Counted from the first letter of the stretch, positions 1 through 6,963 are shown. The stretch is 7,192 nt of DNA from an uncultured Treponema sp. (GCA_937885475.1 CAKZZR010000245.1:1-7192), one strand, 5' to 3'. Made by a program: numbers and translations. Notes: generated from the letters alone by a model not told the origin.

Positions 1-1100
1 CGCAGGATCTTACCGCTCGCAGGCTTGCAGACAACGCCGTTGCAAAAGAAAATCCCTATAAAGCCATAGATTATTTGAAGAAGGAAATTCCCTCCCTTGC
101 CGCACAGAATGAAAAGCGCTCCGCGTATGCGTTTCTTGCGTCCATTCAGGAGACCACGGCGCAGTACGATGCCGCGCGGGATTCCTACGTTGCCGCCGCC
201 GCCATTGCAGGAAGCGATGCCGAAGGTATGCCTAAAAAATCATCGGAGCGCCTTGTCATGGATGCCGTCCGCTGTGCATTGAGCGCCGGCGACTGGGAGA
301 ACGCGGACAGTTTTTTGAATTCCAGCGTGCGCGGCTCAAAGAATGCCGAGATTCAGGCGCTCATAAAGCTATATGAGCAGTGGAGCGCCCTTTGCCGCGC
401 AGAAACGACGCAGGACACGCTTGAGCCGGTTGCCATGCTAAAGGCGTATCTGGAACTTCCGTCGCTCAAAAGCGTAAAGCCGTCCATTCTGCTTACGCTG
501 TGGTATCTGAGCGGGGACGCAAAATACGCCGCCGTCTTAAAAAGCGAATTTCCCGGCTCTGCCGAGACAGGAATCGTAACCGGCAAGGTGCAGATTTATC
601 CGGCTCCGTTCTGGTATTTTTTGCCGCGTAAGACCGACGTTCAGGAGCGGACGAATGCCGACGGAATCGTCGTTGAGCGCGTGCGCACTGTTTCTAAGGA
701 GGAAGTCGGCGTTGCGGAGACCATCTCAACGTCTGCGGAAGGCGGTTCTGGCAGTGCTGGGGAATCTGCGGCTAAGACTGCGGCAGCTGCAAGTGCAGGG
801 AATGCTGATAACGCGGCAACCCGCGGTGCCAAGGCGTCCGGGGCCGCATCTGCGACCTCCGCGCCTGCCGCTCAAGACCATGAAAAGCCAAAGAAGCAGC
901 AGCTCGGATTGTTCCGGGATAAGACGAACGCGCAGAACTTTGTGGACAAGCTTAAGGCGCTCAGGTTCAACGCGTATATGCAGGAAGAGGTTCGCGACAG
1001 CGGAACGACGTATTATCTTGTGGTCGTAGACGAGAACGCTGCCGGAACCATGGCCGACTCGCTCCGAAGTGCAGGCTTTGAGTGCTACCCGCTGTTCTAG
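1..1100 (+). CDS. SPOR-domain protein with TPR-like helical N-terminal part (5' end outside window)
   Basis: The reading frame is open from the first full codon (base 3) to the TAG at 1098-1100, giving 365 visible residues. The true start is upstream, and an internal TTG at 75 has no claim to be the start. Roughly the first 160 visible residues are alpha-helical with alternating Ala/Leu/Tyr spacing like TPR-type helical hairpins (for example AIDYLKKEIPSLAAQ and YDAARDSYVAAAAIA). A low-complexity Ala/Ser/Gly linker covers about residues 240-295. Residues 298-365 form a SPOR domain: it opens with QQLGLFRDKTNAQNFVDKL and contains YYLVVVD before the final CYPLF. SPOR domains bind denuded glycan strands of septal peptidoglycan, so a periplasmic or envelope role is expected. 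No signal peptide can be assessed because the N-terminus is missing. The gene converges on folD with a 34-nt gap. Confidence is high for the gene and SPOR domain, moderate for the TPR reading. Confidence 0.85.
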   Translation, partial: QDLTARRLADNAVAKENPYKAIDYLKKEIPSLAAQNEKRSAYAFLASIQETTAQYDAARDSYVAAAAIAGSDAEGMPKKSSERLVMDAVRCALSAGDWENADSFLNSSVRGSKNAEIQALIKLYEQWSALCRAETTQDTLEPVAMLKAYLELPSLKSVKPSILLTLWYLSGDAKYAAVLKSEFPGSAETGIVTGKVQIYPAPFWYFLPRKTDVQERTNADGIVVERVRTVSKEEVGVAETISTSAEGGSGSAGESAAKTAAAASAGNADNAATRGAKASGAASATSAPAAQDHEKPKKQQLGLFRDKTNAQNFVDKLKALRFNAYMQEEVRDSGTTYYLVVVDENAAGTMADSLRSAGFECYPLF

Positions 1101-1104
1101 CGGG
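1088..1104 (+). terminator. hairpin over the stop codon of the SPOR gene, possible weak terminator
   Basis: CCCGCT (1088-1093) pairs perfectly with AGCGGG (1099-1104) around a five-base loop GTTCT. The stem contains part of the TAG stop codon. No long T-tract follows; only GGTATTTGTT comes next. It is therefore a weak candidate for an intrinsic terminator, but its place in the 34-nt gap between convergent genes fits that role. The stem is symmetric and could act on either strand. Confidence 0.35.
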
Positions 1105-1134
1105 CGTGGTATTTGTTCACATGGCGGGACTCGT

Positions 1135-2001
1135 TTATTTTTCTGCGGCTTCGAGCGTGTTGAACATAAGCATTGCAATCGTCATCGGTCCAACTCCACC
1201 CGGAACCGGCGTGATGAACGAGGCGGTTTCCAAAAGGTCTGCGTAGTCGCAGTCGCCGATAAGACGGAAGCCGCTTTTTTTTGTGCTGTCCGGAATTCTG
1301 TTCACTCCCACATCAATCACTACCGCGCCCGGTTTTACCATGTCCTTTGTAACCGTGTGCGGGTGTCCGCTTGCCGCAATCAGAATGTCTGCCTGACGCG
1401 TGATTTCTGCCATGTTTTTTGTTCCCGTATGACAGATTGTTACCGTACAGTTCGTTTCCTTACGCGCAAGCAGCAGCGCGACTGGCTTTCCTACGATGTT
1501 CGAGCGCCCGATGACTACGGCATGCTTTCCGCTGGTCTCAATGCCCATTTTTTCAAGCAGCACGATGATTCCATGAGGAGTGCAGGGAAGGAATGCCTTT
1601 TTTCCGATTACGAGGTTTCCCACATTCATCGGATGGAAGCCGTCAACGTCCTTTTCCGGGCTGATTGCAAGCAAAACTTTTTCTTCGTTGATGTGCTTAG
1701 GAAGCGGAAGCTGCACCAGAATTCCGTGAACGCTGTCGTCCTTGTTCAGTTCATCGATGATTTTTAGCAGCTCGGCTTCCGATGTGGATTCTGCAAGGTG
1801 CATGCTGCGGTCTGCCATGCCAACTTCTGCCAGCGCCTTCTGCTTTCCTGTTACGTAGGAAACGCTCGCCGGATTCTCACCTACAAGAATAACCGCAAGG
1901 CAGGGTGTTATGCCCTTCTGCTTCAAAGCAGAAACCTTTTCTGCCACCTCGCCACGCACCTGTGCCGCAATTGCCTTTCCGTCAATAATTGTTGCGCTCA
2001 T
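1135..2001 (-). CDS. folD: Bifunctional methylenetetrahydrofolate dehydrogenase / methenyltetrahydrofolate cyclohydrolase
   Basis: FolD interconverts 5,10-methylene-, 5,10-methenyl- and 10-formyl-tetrahydrofolate with NADP(+) in the cytosol, supplying one-carbon units for purines and formyl-Met-tRNA. The 288 residues match the usual family length and all signature segments are present. Tyr49 and catalytic Lys53 lie in SYVTGK. Gln97 lies in ILVQLPLP. Asp120 lies in KDVDGFHP. PCTPHGI is at 140-145. The Rossmann nucleotide-binding motif GRSNIVGKP is at 165-173. The C-terminal PVPGGVGPMT signature is at 265-274. The ATG at 1999-2001 is preceded by GGAAGG (plus-strand 2008-2013) with a 6-nt gap, which supports this start. 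The gene stands alone on the minus strand, divergent from the barrel operon and convergent with the SPOR gene. There is no sign of truncation or of a missing catalytic residue. Confidence 0.98.
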   Translation of the reverse strand: MSATIIDGKAIAAQVRGEVAEKVSALKQKGITPCLAVILVGENPASVSYVTGKQKALAEVGMADRSMHLAESTSEAELLKIIDELNKDDSVHGILVQLPLPKHINEEKVLLAISPEKDVDGFHPMNVGNLVIGKKAFLPCTPHGIIVLLEKMGIETSGKHAVVIGRSNIVGKPVALLLARKETNCTVTICHTGTKNMAEITRQADILIAASGHPHTVTKDMVKPGAVVIDVGVNRIPDSTKKSGFRLIGDCDYADLLETASFITPVPGGVGPMTIAMLMFNTLEAAEK

Positions 2002-2032
2002 CTGTTACCTTCCATAAAACTGATTGTTTCAA

Positions 2033-2061
2033 TTGTAAAAATACTGAAAAAAATATATAGT
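2033..2061 (+). promoter_or_regulatory. possible sigma-70-type promoter for the barrel-lipoprotein operon
   Basis: TTGTAA (2033-2038) and TATAGT (2056-2061) are separated by the ideal 17 bases, matching the consensus at 4 of 6 and 5 of 6 positions. Transcription would start near 2068, giving a leader of about 50 nt before the ATG at 2118. The 116-base intergenic region is shared with the divergent folD gene and is otherwise featureless AT-rich DNA. Confidence 0.4.
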
Positions 2062-2067
2062 GAACAA
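2038..2067 (-). promoter_or_regulatory. possible sigma-70-type promoter for folD
   Basis: Read on the minus strand, TTGTTC (2062-2067) and TATTTT (2038-2043) are 18 bases apart and lie 37 bases or more upstream of the folD ATG. Both boxes are imperfect (about 4 of 6 each), and the region is so AT-rich that chance matches are likely. It overlaps the candidate promoter of the divergent operon. Confidence 0.25.
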
Positions 2068-2117
2068 ACGGAATAAATCCCCTTGTCTATTCTCATTATA
2101 TAAAACCGTGAGGAAAA

Positions 2118-2729
2118 ATGAAACGTATTCTTTCTATTTTTGGCATTCTGACGCTCTTTTTGCTTCCGATTACCGCACAGTCCCAGCCGGAAGACGGCTC
2201 CGAGGGGGACGAAGACGCAATCGTGCGCGATGATGACTATTCTTACAAGATGAACGGAAGGGGCGACCAGTTCATAAAGATTGCCCTCATGCCTAACTTT
2301 CCTATGAATTTTGACGGTCAGCTGTATGTGGGCGGAGCCGCGCAGCTTGGCTACTACCGCTTTTTGACCGGCTGGTTCGGTCTGGGCGGCGAGCTTATGG
2401 CGGGCTACAATCCTACGATTGGAAGCAACGTGCTTACCTTTGTTCCCATTACGATTGGCGCGTTCTTTCAGCCGGCGCTGGGGCGCTTTGAATTTCCGAT
2501 AACGCTTTCCACGGGAATCGGCTTTGAGACCTGCGCGAACAAAAAATATTTTCCGGGCTTCGTTGCAAAGGGCGAGGTAGGCGCGTTTTTCCGCATTGTT
2601 GAAGGCTGGTCAGCCGGCTTTACCGGTCAGCTTTTGTATCTTCCCGAATGGTATACGACCACCGAGAACAAGGAATCCGACTACGGAATTTTCACGCAGA
2701 TTTCGGTGGCTGCCCGCTATCACTTCTAG
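2118..2729 (+). CDS. Small outer-membrane beta-barrel protein, OmpW-like (TP0733-type)
   Basis: The 203-residue product begins with a signal peptide (Lys2-Arg3, hydrophobic core to about residue 19, likely cleavage after Ala20 in PITA/QSQ). A short acidic linker (residues 24-40, rich in Glu/Asp) follows. The rest is a run of amphipathic strands separated by Gly- and Pro-containing turns, such as FDGQLYVGGAAQLGYYRF, WFGLGGELMAGY and ITIGAFFQP. It ends in ISVAARYHF; a terminal Phe with alternating hydrophobics is the classic outer-membrane barrel signal for BAM recognition. The size fits an eight-stranded barrel. From memory, T. pallidum TP0733, directly after folD (TP0732), is described as OmpW-like, which supports the call. 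The start is backed by GAGGA at 2110-2114, 3 nt before a run of A's leading to the ATG. The function is unknown; OmpW-type barrels are proposed to pass small hydrophobic molecules. It is followed after 15 nt by a lipoprotein gene. Confidence 0.85.
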   Translation: MKRILSIFGILTLFLLPITAQSQPEDGSEGDEDAIVRDDDYSYKMNGRGDQFIKIALMPNFPMNFDGQLYVGGAAQLGYYRFLTGWFGLGGELMAGYNPTIGSNVLTFVPITIGAFFQPALGRFEFPITLSTGIGFETCANKKYFPGFVAKGEVGAFFRIVEGWSAGFTGQLLYLPEWYTTTENKESDYGIFTQISVAARYHF

Positions 2730-2735
2730 TTTTTT

Positions 2736-2740
2736 GAGGT
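2736..2740 (+). promoter_or_regulatory. ribosome binding site that decides the lipoprotein start
   Basis: GAGGT lies just after the stop codon of the barrel gene. In-frame start candidates are TTG at 2742, ATG at 2745 and ATG at 2751. The TTG is too close to the site. ATG 2745 has a 4-nt gap and ATG 2751 a 10-nt gap. I prefer 2745, but 2751 cannot be excluded; both keep an intact signal peptide. Confidence 0.55.
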
Positions 2741-2744
2741 TTTG

Positions 2745-4451
2745 ATGAAGATGAAAAAGATAATTCTTGCGCTTGCCGCTTGCGTATTCACCGCGCTGTC
2801 GTTTTCCTCATGCTACGATGCGATTTTTCAGAGCATCCGCGACGAGGTGGAGCTTGAGGACGGAACCATTTCTGGCAACATAAACAATATCGTGCGTTTT
2901 AACGCGACCGGCGACATGGACTACACCTACACCGACGGCAGCGGCGCAAAGGTTACAAAGCATTTTACCGGCGTAGAGAAGCAGTTCCTGTTCCTTTCTA
3001 ACGGAAAGCTGTATTACAAGGACGCGTTGCTTTCCTCTCATGGCGAATGGAACCGCGTCAGTGGAAACGGACTGCCCGAAACCGTTGAATATTCTTATTT
3101 TGACATGAAATTCAGCGGCAAGCATATTTTTAAGGTTGCCGCCGACTCAAAGTATATGTACGTCATTACCTATGAGCCGTATTACGATACTTCTGTGGGA
3201 CGGAATATTCCGAAGGACTTGCACCTGTATTACTGCGAGCCGGTGCTGAATACGAAAGGAATGCTGGACTTCAGCGCGAACGGCGGCTGGCAGCCGGTTA
3301 AGGACGTGAACGACTACATCAAAAAGTATCTGGACATGCTCTATTACAAATACTACCGCATGGACGCAAGCGTTCAACTGTTCTGTACCAACGCGACCAA
3401 TCCTGAGCACCGCAAGGCGTATATCCGCGTGGGCGGCGACGGTGCGTACAACAGCTACAGCCGCACGGAGTCTGCTAAGGCAAACAAGTATTTTTGGCAG
3501 GTGTACGCGCTTGACGGCGGAACGGCTGAAGTAATTCAGGGCGGCATGTATACAAAGACCTCTGACGACGGCGAGGAGTACGAGGATTTTGATGCGCACA
3601 AGGACGACGATTCCGCCGTCATGACGAACGGTGTTCTTGGAGCGGTATATTTTAGCGGCGAGTACCTTTTTACGGACCGCCTGAACGCACTGACTGACGA
3701 GACCTATCACATTGAATACGACTGGGAAGGCACTGCGGACGGCGGAACGCCCTCTACGGCAACTCCGGTTGACGCAAAATACGTGTTCTTTGGTTACGAC
3801 GGCGAATATCTCAATTACTTCAGCGACATGGGAAGCGACACCTTTGCCGCGGATACGGTCGTTTTGTGGCACGACAATACATCGGATTCCGGCTACAAGA
3901 CATTAGGCAGCGCCGTAAACAAGGTGAAGGCGGATTTTGCGGGTTGCTATCTGCTTTCTTCTTCCACCTCTACAGAAGGAAAGACGACGTATTCCACGGC
4001 AAGCATTCATACGGGAACATATACGGAAGGAACGGAAACAAAGCGCTATCGCCCCGACGAAATCACGCGTCAGGATGTTGACAGCTCAACTACAATCTGC
4101 TCAATGGCAATTACGAGCGATTATCTTATTCTTGGAACCGGTGGTAACCGTAGCAAGGGCTATGGCGCGTTCTATATAGCGCTTACGGACGGAAAACCTG
4201 CAGAAGGCTATTCGACGGCATTCAGCAAGGACGGAAAATTTCCAAAAGGTGAATCCACCGGAGCAAGCGCAATCTGCGAGCCGTACATTGTCCGCGCTCT
4301 CATCAGTCAGGATCCGTCCCTTCCTGTGGAAGAGAACGACATCTATCTTACGATGGACTACATCTATACGGAGTCCACGGCGGGAACGTCAATATCAAAC
4401 CGCGGGTTATGGTCGTATTACCCTTCACGCGGAAACTGGAACCGCGAGTAA
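2745..4451 (+). CDS. Large exported lipoprotein of unknown function, possibly beta-propeller-like
   Basis: The 568-residue product starts with a lipoprotein signal peptide: MKMKKIILALAACVF, then LSFSSC with the lipidated Cys at residue 23. Phe-Ser-Ser before the Cys departs from the enterobacterial lipobox but fits the relaxed spirochaetal form. The mature protein is rich in Tyr, Asp, Gly and Ser and predicted to be mostly beta. Repeated units pair a hydrophobic strand with a Gly/Asp turn and an aromatic strand, such as QFLFLSNGKLYYKD (about 80-93), KYMYVITYEPYYD (136-148), KYVFFGYDGEYLNYF (345-359), SDYLILGTGG (458-467) and GLWSYYPSRGNWNRE at the end. This resembles propeller blades, but I could not align repeats rigorously. 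No enzyme motif was recognised. The gene is co-transcribed with the barrel gene upstream, so the protein probably works at the outer membrane, perhaps with that barrel. A strong terminator follows. Confidence 0.85.
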   Translation: MKMKKIILALAACVFTALSFSSCYDAIFQSIRDEVELEDGTISGNINNIVRFNATGDMDYTYTDGSGAKVTKHFTGVEKQFLFLSNGKLYYKDALLSSHGEWNRVSGNGLPETVEYSYFDMKFSGKHIFKVAADSKYMYVITYEPYYDTSVGRNIPKDLHLYYCEPVLNTKGMLDFSANGGWQPVKDVNDYIKKYLDMLYYKYYRMDASVQLFCTNATNPEHRKAYIRVGGDGAYNSYSRTESAKANKYFWQVYALDGGTAEVIQGGMYTKTSDDGEEYEDFDAHKDDDSAVMTNGVLGAVYFSGEYLFTDRLNALTDETYHIEYDWEGTADGGTPSTATPVDAKYVFFGYDGEYLNYFSDMGSDTFAADTVVLWHDNTSDSGYKTLGSAVNKVKADFAGCYLLSSSTSTEGKTTYSTASIHTGTYTEGTETKRYRPDEITRQDVDSSTTICSMAITSDYLILGTGGNRSKGYGAFYIALTDGKPAEGYSTAFSKDGKFPKGESTGASAICEPYIVRALISQDPSLPVEENDIYLTMDYIYTESTAGTSISNRGLWSYYPSRGNWNRE

Positions 4452-4472
4452 GGCGTTCTCGTGCTGCGTGGT

Positions 4473-5921
4473 TCATTCACGGGAATATACCGCATATTTT
4501 ATGCAAAAGGCTGTTGATACTGACAGCCTTTTTTGCTTTTTTCGCCACTGAACCTTCAGCTCTGCATCAACGCTTTTTAAATCCTTTTCTGTCTGAACGG
4601 CGGTGCATGTTGTCCGCGCTTGCACTGCGTTCTGGCATGGAAGCTTCATGTGCGCTGCCACTTTGTAGGTCGTTTTTTCCGTCTTTGGCGCATGAGCGAC
4701 GGCAATGCTTGTTCCTGGCGCAGCCTTTTTTTGGCGCTGGTACTTAAGCGTTCCTGCATACGTCGCCGAATAAAAATCCCAGGGCTCCGCTTCTATTCCA
4801 GTGATGGCAAAATTCAGCGTCGTCAGGCTCTTTTGCGTGCGCGCCTCTGAAGAAAGGGCTGTCTTTGCCCGCAGCGCAGTTTTTCCGCCGCTCACGTTCT
4901 TTTCTTCAATAAATAAAAGCGCGCCCGCCGTGATTTTTGCCGCTCCGTTTGGCGTAAAAAACGCGTACTGCGGATTTATCCTTAGCGAGGCATTTGTCTT
5001 AAGATGGCTCCCGGAAGCTGTGAAGGTCTGAGGGCAATTTGAATAAAAACCGCTCAGCACAAGGCGGACTGCACCCTGCGTAAGCATATGCTCCGCAGAA
5101 AGGCAGAGGTTCCAGCAATCTTTTTGCTGCACGGACTGCATTGCGTTTGCCGTATATTTTGCGCAAAAACGCTTGGACGCAAATGCCGCCTGCGCTGACT
5201 GAAAGACGTACCGTTCCTCAGGAAAAAGCACATACGGGCTGAACCACGAAGCGCTTTTGCCCTCAAAAATTGTGCTGCCTGCCGTATACGAAAAGGAAAG
5301 TCTGCCGGCTTTTACTGCGGGCAGGTCGGCTTGCATGCCGAACAGCGTTTCCTCGTCCTCATTCATAAAGGTTGCGGCGTACAAACGGAACTTGCCGTTT
5401 GCAATGCGCAGATTGGCGCTTAGTGCGGTGCCAAGCGGCGTTTTGTAGCCGCTTGCGCCCGGCTTAAGTATGGTCAGCTGGGAGGCGTTTTTTGCTATGA
5501 CGCCCAAGGCGTTCGTCCCTGTGGAAATTGCCGGGGAACGGAGCTTTGCGGCGCTTCCGCCTGCCTTTATGTTCCCTGCGAACAGCGCGCAGGGAAGCGT
5601 AAAAAAATCGTCCGCCCGCAGAACGGCGCTCCATGCCGGCTCGTGCACCGTTGGAGAGGAAGGGGAGCCATTCTCAACAAAGGCAGTGGTGTCTGTCTGC
5701 CAGGCGCATTTTGCCTCAAGCCCGCGCAGGAACAGCTCTGCGGTCGCATAGTTCAGTGCATACGTTGTTTTTTCTGCATTATCCGGCGTGATTCTTACGG
5801 TTCCGCCACTGGTAAGCACAAGCCTTTTCAGCATCGGTGGGTGTGCATCGGCGGCGCAAAGCGGTGCCGTTACCATGGCAAAAAACAAGGAAGCTGCAAT
5901 ATACATGATTATATGTTTCAT
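4473..5921 (-). CDS. Exported protein of unknown function, probable outer-membrane beta-barrel
   Basis: I do not recognise the family. With the start at 5919-5921 the product has 482 residues and a good signal peptide: MKHIIMYIAASLFFAMV followed by an A-x-A cleavage region (CAADA/HPP, about residue 26). The Cys at 22 does not form a lipobox (APLC). The mature part alternates short amphipathic strands and turns, such as GKFRLYAATFMNEDE (176-190), RLSFSYTAGSTIFEG (207-221), GAVRLVLSGFYSN (283-295), KITAGALLFIEE (329-340) and RLSVSTAFCIKYAVYS (465-480). This pattern suits an outer-membrane barrel, although the protein does not end in the usual aromatic residue. About nine cysteines remain after the signal peptide. 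The frame is open upstream to an ATG at 6005, but that extension (MPTTTVGIFF...) is translated terminator sequence. No strong Shine-Dalgarno sequence precedes 5921 (only AGG directly before the ATG). The gene converges on the lipoprotein gene, 21 nt between stop codons. Confidence 0.75.
   Translation of the reverse strand: MKHIIMYIAASLFFAMVTAPLCAADAHPPMLKRLVLTSGGTVRITPDNAEKTTYALNYATAELFLRGLEAKCAWQTDTTAFVENGSPSSPTVHEPAWSAVLRADDFFTLPCALFAGNIKAGGSAAKLRSPAISTGTNALGVIAKNASQLTILKPGASGYKTPLGTALSANLRIANGKFRLYAATFMNEDEETLFGMQADLPAVKAGRLSFSYTAGSTIFEGKSASWFSPYVLFPEERYVFQSAQAAFASKRFCAKYTANAMQSVQQKDCWNLCLSAEHMLTQGAVRLVLSGFYSNCPQTFTASGSHLKTNASLRINPQYAFFTPNGAAKITAGALLFIEEKNVSGGKTALRAKTALSSEARTQKSLTTLNFAITGIEAEPWDFYSATYAGTLKYQRQKKAAPGTSIAVAHAPKTEKTTYKVAAHMKLPCQNAVQARTTCTAVQTEKDLKSVDAELKVQWRKKQKRLSVSTAFCIKYAVYSRE
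4505..4540 (+). terminator. intrinsic terminator of the barrel-lipoprotein operon
   Basis: AAAAGGCTGT (4505-4514) pairs perfectly with ACAGCCTTTT (4523-4532), a 10-bp stem with an 8-base loop. It runs into T's at 4529-4534 and a second T-run at 4536-4542. It lies 53 nt past the lipoprotein stop codon. It sits inside the last codons of the convergent minus-strand gene (4473-5921). On the minus strand the stem is followed only by GCATAAAATATG, so its use in that direction would be weaker. Confidence 0.88.
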
Positions 5922-5963
5922 GCCTATATTAACCGCGTTCCCATGCAAAAACGGCAATCTTTT

Positions 5964-6005
5964 AAAAAAAAAGACAAAAAAAATACCGACCGTAGTGGTC
6001 GGCAT
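5964..6005 (-). terminator. intrinsic terminator of the membrane SPOR gene
   Basis: Read on the minus strand, ATGCCGACC (6005-5997) pairs with GGTCGGTAT (5991-5983), a 9-bp stem with one G-U pair and the loop ACTAC. It is followed by eight T's, then GTC and nine more T's. The stem begins 18 nt after the TAA stop codon of the 6024-6950 gene. It separates that gene from the one at 4473-5921, which therefore probably has its own promoter or depends on read-through. Confidence 0.93.
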
Positions 6006-6023
6006 TCTGAAGGTGCATTCGGC

Positions 6024-6950
6024 TTAGTTTTCTGTTACGGTGCTTGTAACGTAGCTTGCCGTGCTCTTGAAGTTGTCAATCTGTGCAATCTTTGTGCGCC
6101 AGTATTCCGCTTCTGTTTTTGTGGTGTATGGACCTACGCGTACGCGGTAGAACATCTGATTCTTGTTGTTCGTGTAGGTGAACACGTCGGCGGTAATCTG
6201 GTGCTGAGCCAAAAGGTCGCGTGCTGAATCCGCGCTTTTGCGGCTTGTCAGTGCCGAAACCTGAACCCAGAACTGCGTCTGACCCGGAGCTTTTTTAGGA
6301 GCGGCAGGCTTTGCCGTTGCTTTTGCCGGTGCGCTCTGCTTTGAAGATGGCTTGTATTCGTTCTTTGGCTTTGCGGCAACAGCCGGTGCTTTCTCTGGGG
6401 CGCGCTTTGGTTCTGGCTTTTTCTGCGCAAGCTCATGGCGCACTTCCTTTGCATTCTCGCGTGTAATCTGTGCCGGTGGAACGGGACTGTTCAGGTCGAT
6501 TGTGGTCGTGTTGTTGATGATTGTCTGTGCCGTCTGCGTTCCTGTTCCTTCCGGAGCTGTCGTTACCGTATTTTTTGCGTAAATGGTCGCGTTGTCAGCA
6601 TGAACGGTTATGTCGTTCACCTTTACTGTTCCCGCGTTCTGATTCTGACTGAAGTTAAAGCCTTCTGCCGGTACAGGAGCCGATGTTACTGCGTCCGCCG
6701 CTGTCGTTCCTTCTGCGTTCGGTGTCTCTGCATTCTGGAACTGCTGAAAATCCGGTGCGCTTACTGACTGAGCGGAAGGCGCAAGCGAAATCCATCCGTT
6801 CGCGGTTTCCTGAGCTTCTGGTTTTGCTGTGCGCGCAATTGAATGAGGTGTTTTTGTTGCCGGAGCATAAATAATCAGCGCCGCTCCCAAAACGACCAGG
6901 AGAAAAACTCCAACGGCAGCAATAATCCATAATAATCTTTTCTGTTCCAT
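6024..6950 (-). CDS. Single-pass membrane protein with C-terminal SPOR domain
   Basis: The 308-residue protein has a short cytoplasmic N-terminus (MEQKR), one transmembrane helix at about residues 7-28 (LLWIIAAVGVFLLVVLGAAL), a long periplasmic linker and a SPOR domain at about 224-302. The SPOR domain opens with TQFWVQVSALTSRKSADSA and has the typical FYRVRVGPYTTKTEAEYW segment. This resembles FtsN or DedD of other bacteria: an inner-membrane anchor reaching out to septal peptidoglycan. SPOR domains bind glycan strands lacking stem peptides. The linker has two parts: a Thr/Asn-rich, strand-like segment (about 107-152, NDITVHADNATIYAKNTV) and a Lys/Pro/Ala-rich stretch (176-222). FtsN itself cannot be claimed, because SPOR proteins share only the domain. 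The ATG at 6948-6950 is preceded by GAGGA (plus-strand 6959-6963) with an ideal 8-nt gap. The stop codon is followed by a strong terminator. Confidence 0.92.
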   Translation of the reverse strand: MEQKRLLWIIAAVGVFLLVVLGAALIIYAPATKTPHSIARTAKPEAQETANGWISLAPSAQSVSAPDFQQFQNAETPNAEGTTAADAVTSAPVPAEGFNFSQNQNAGTVKVNDITVHADNATIYAKNTVTTAPEGTGTQTAQTIINNTTTIDLNSPVPPAQITRENAKEVRHELAQKKPEPKRAPEKAPAVAAKPKNEYKPSSKQSAPAKATAKPAAPKKAPGQTQFWVQVSALTSRKSADSARDLLAQHQITADVFTYTNNKNQMFYRVRVGPYTTKTEAEYWRTKIAQIDNFKSTASYVTSTVTEN

Positions 6951-6963
6951 ATCGCATTTCCTC

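Noticed and set aside
1275..1282. Run of eight T's within folD as a possible phase-variation tract
   Set aside because: It encodes ordinary Lys codons in a housekeeping enzyme with an intact frame, and eight A/T bases is a common run length.
1069..1767. 232-codon plus-strand frame overlapping folD
   Set aside because: It is antisense to a fully conserved folD with all its motifs, and its His/Arg/Cys-rich product has no recognisable feature.
3147..3872. 241-codon open frame on the minus strand inside the lipoprotein gene
   Set aside because: It is a shadow of the lipoprotein coding strand: no ribosome binding site, no recognisable domain, and an Arg/Val/His-rich composition typical of antisense frames.
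5901..5903. Alternative later start of the unknown barrel gene at the Met of MYIAASLFF
   Set aside because: It would remove the Lys/His-containing n-region of the signal peptide and has no ribosome binding site; the ATG at 5921 fits better.
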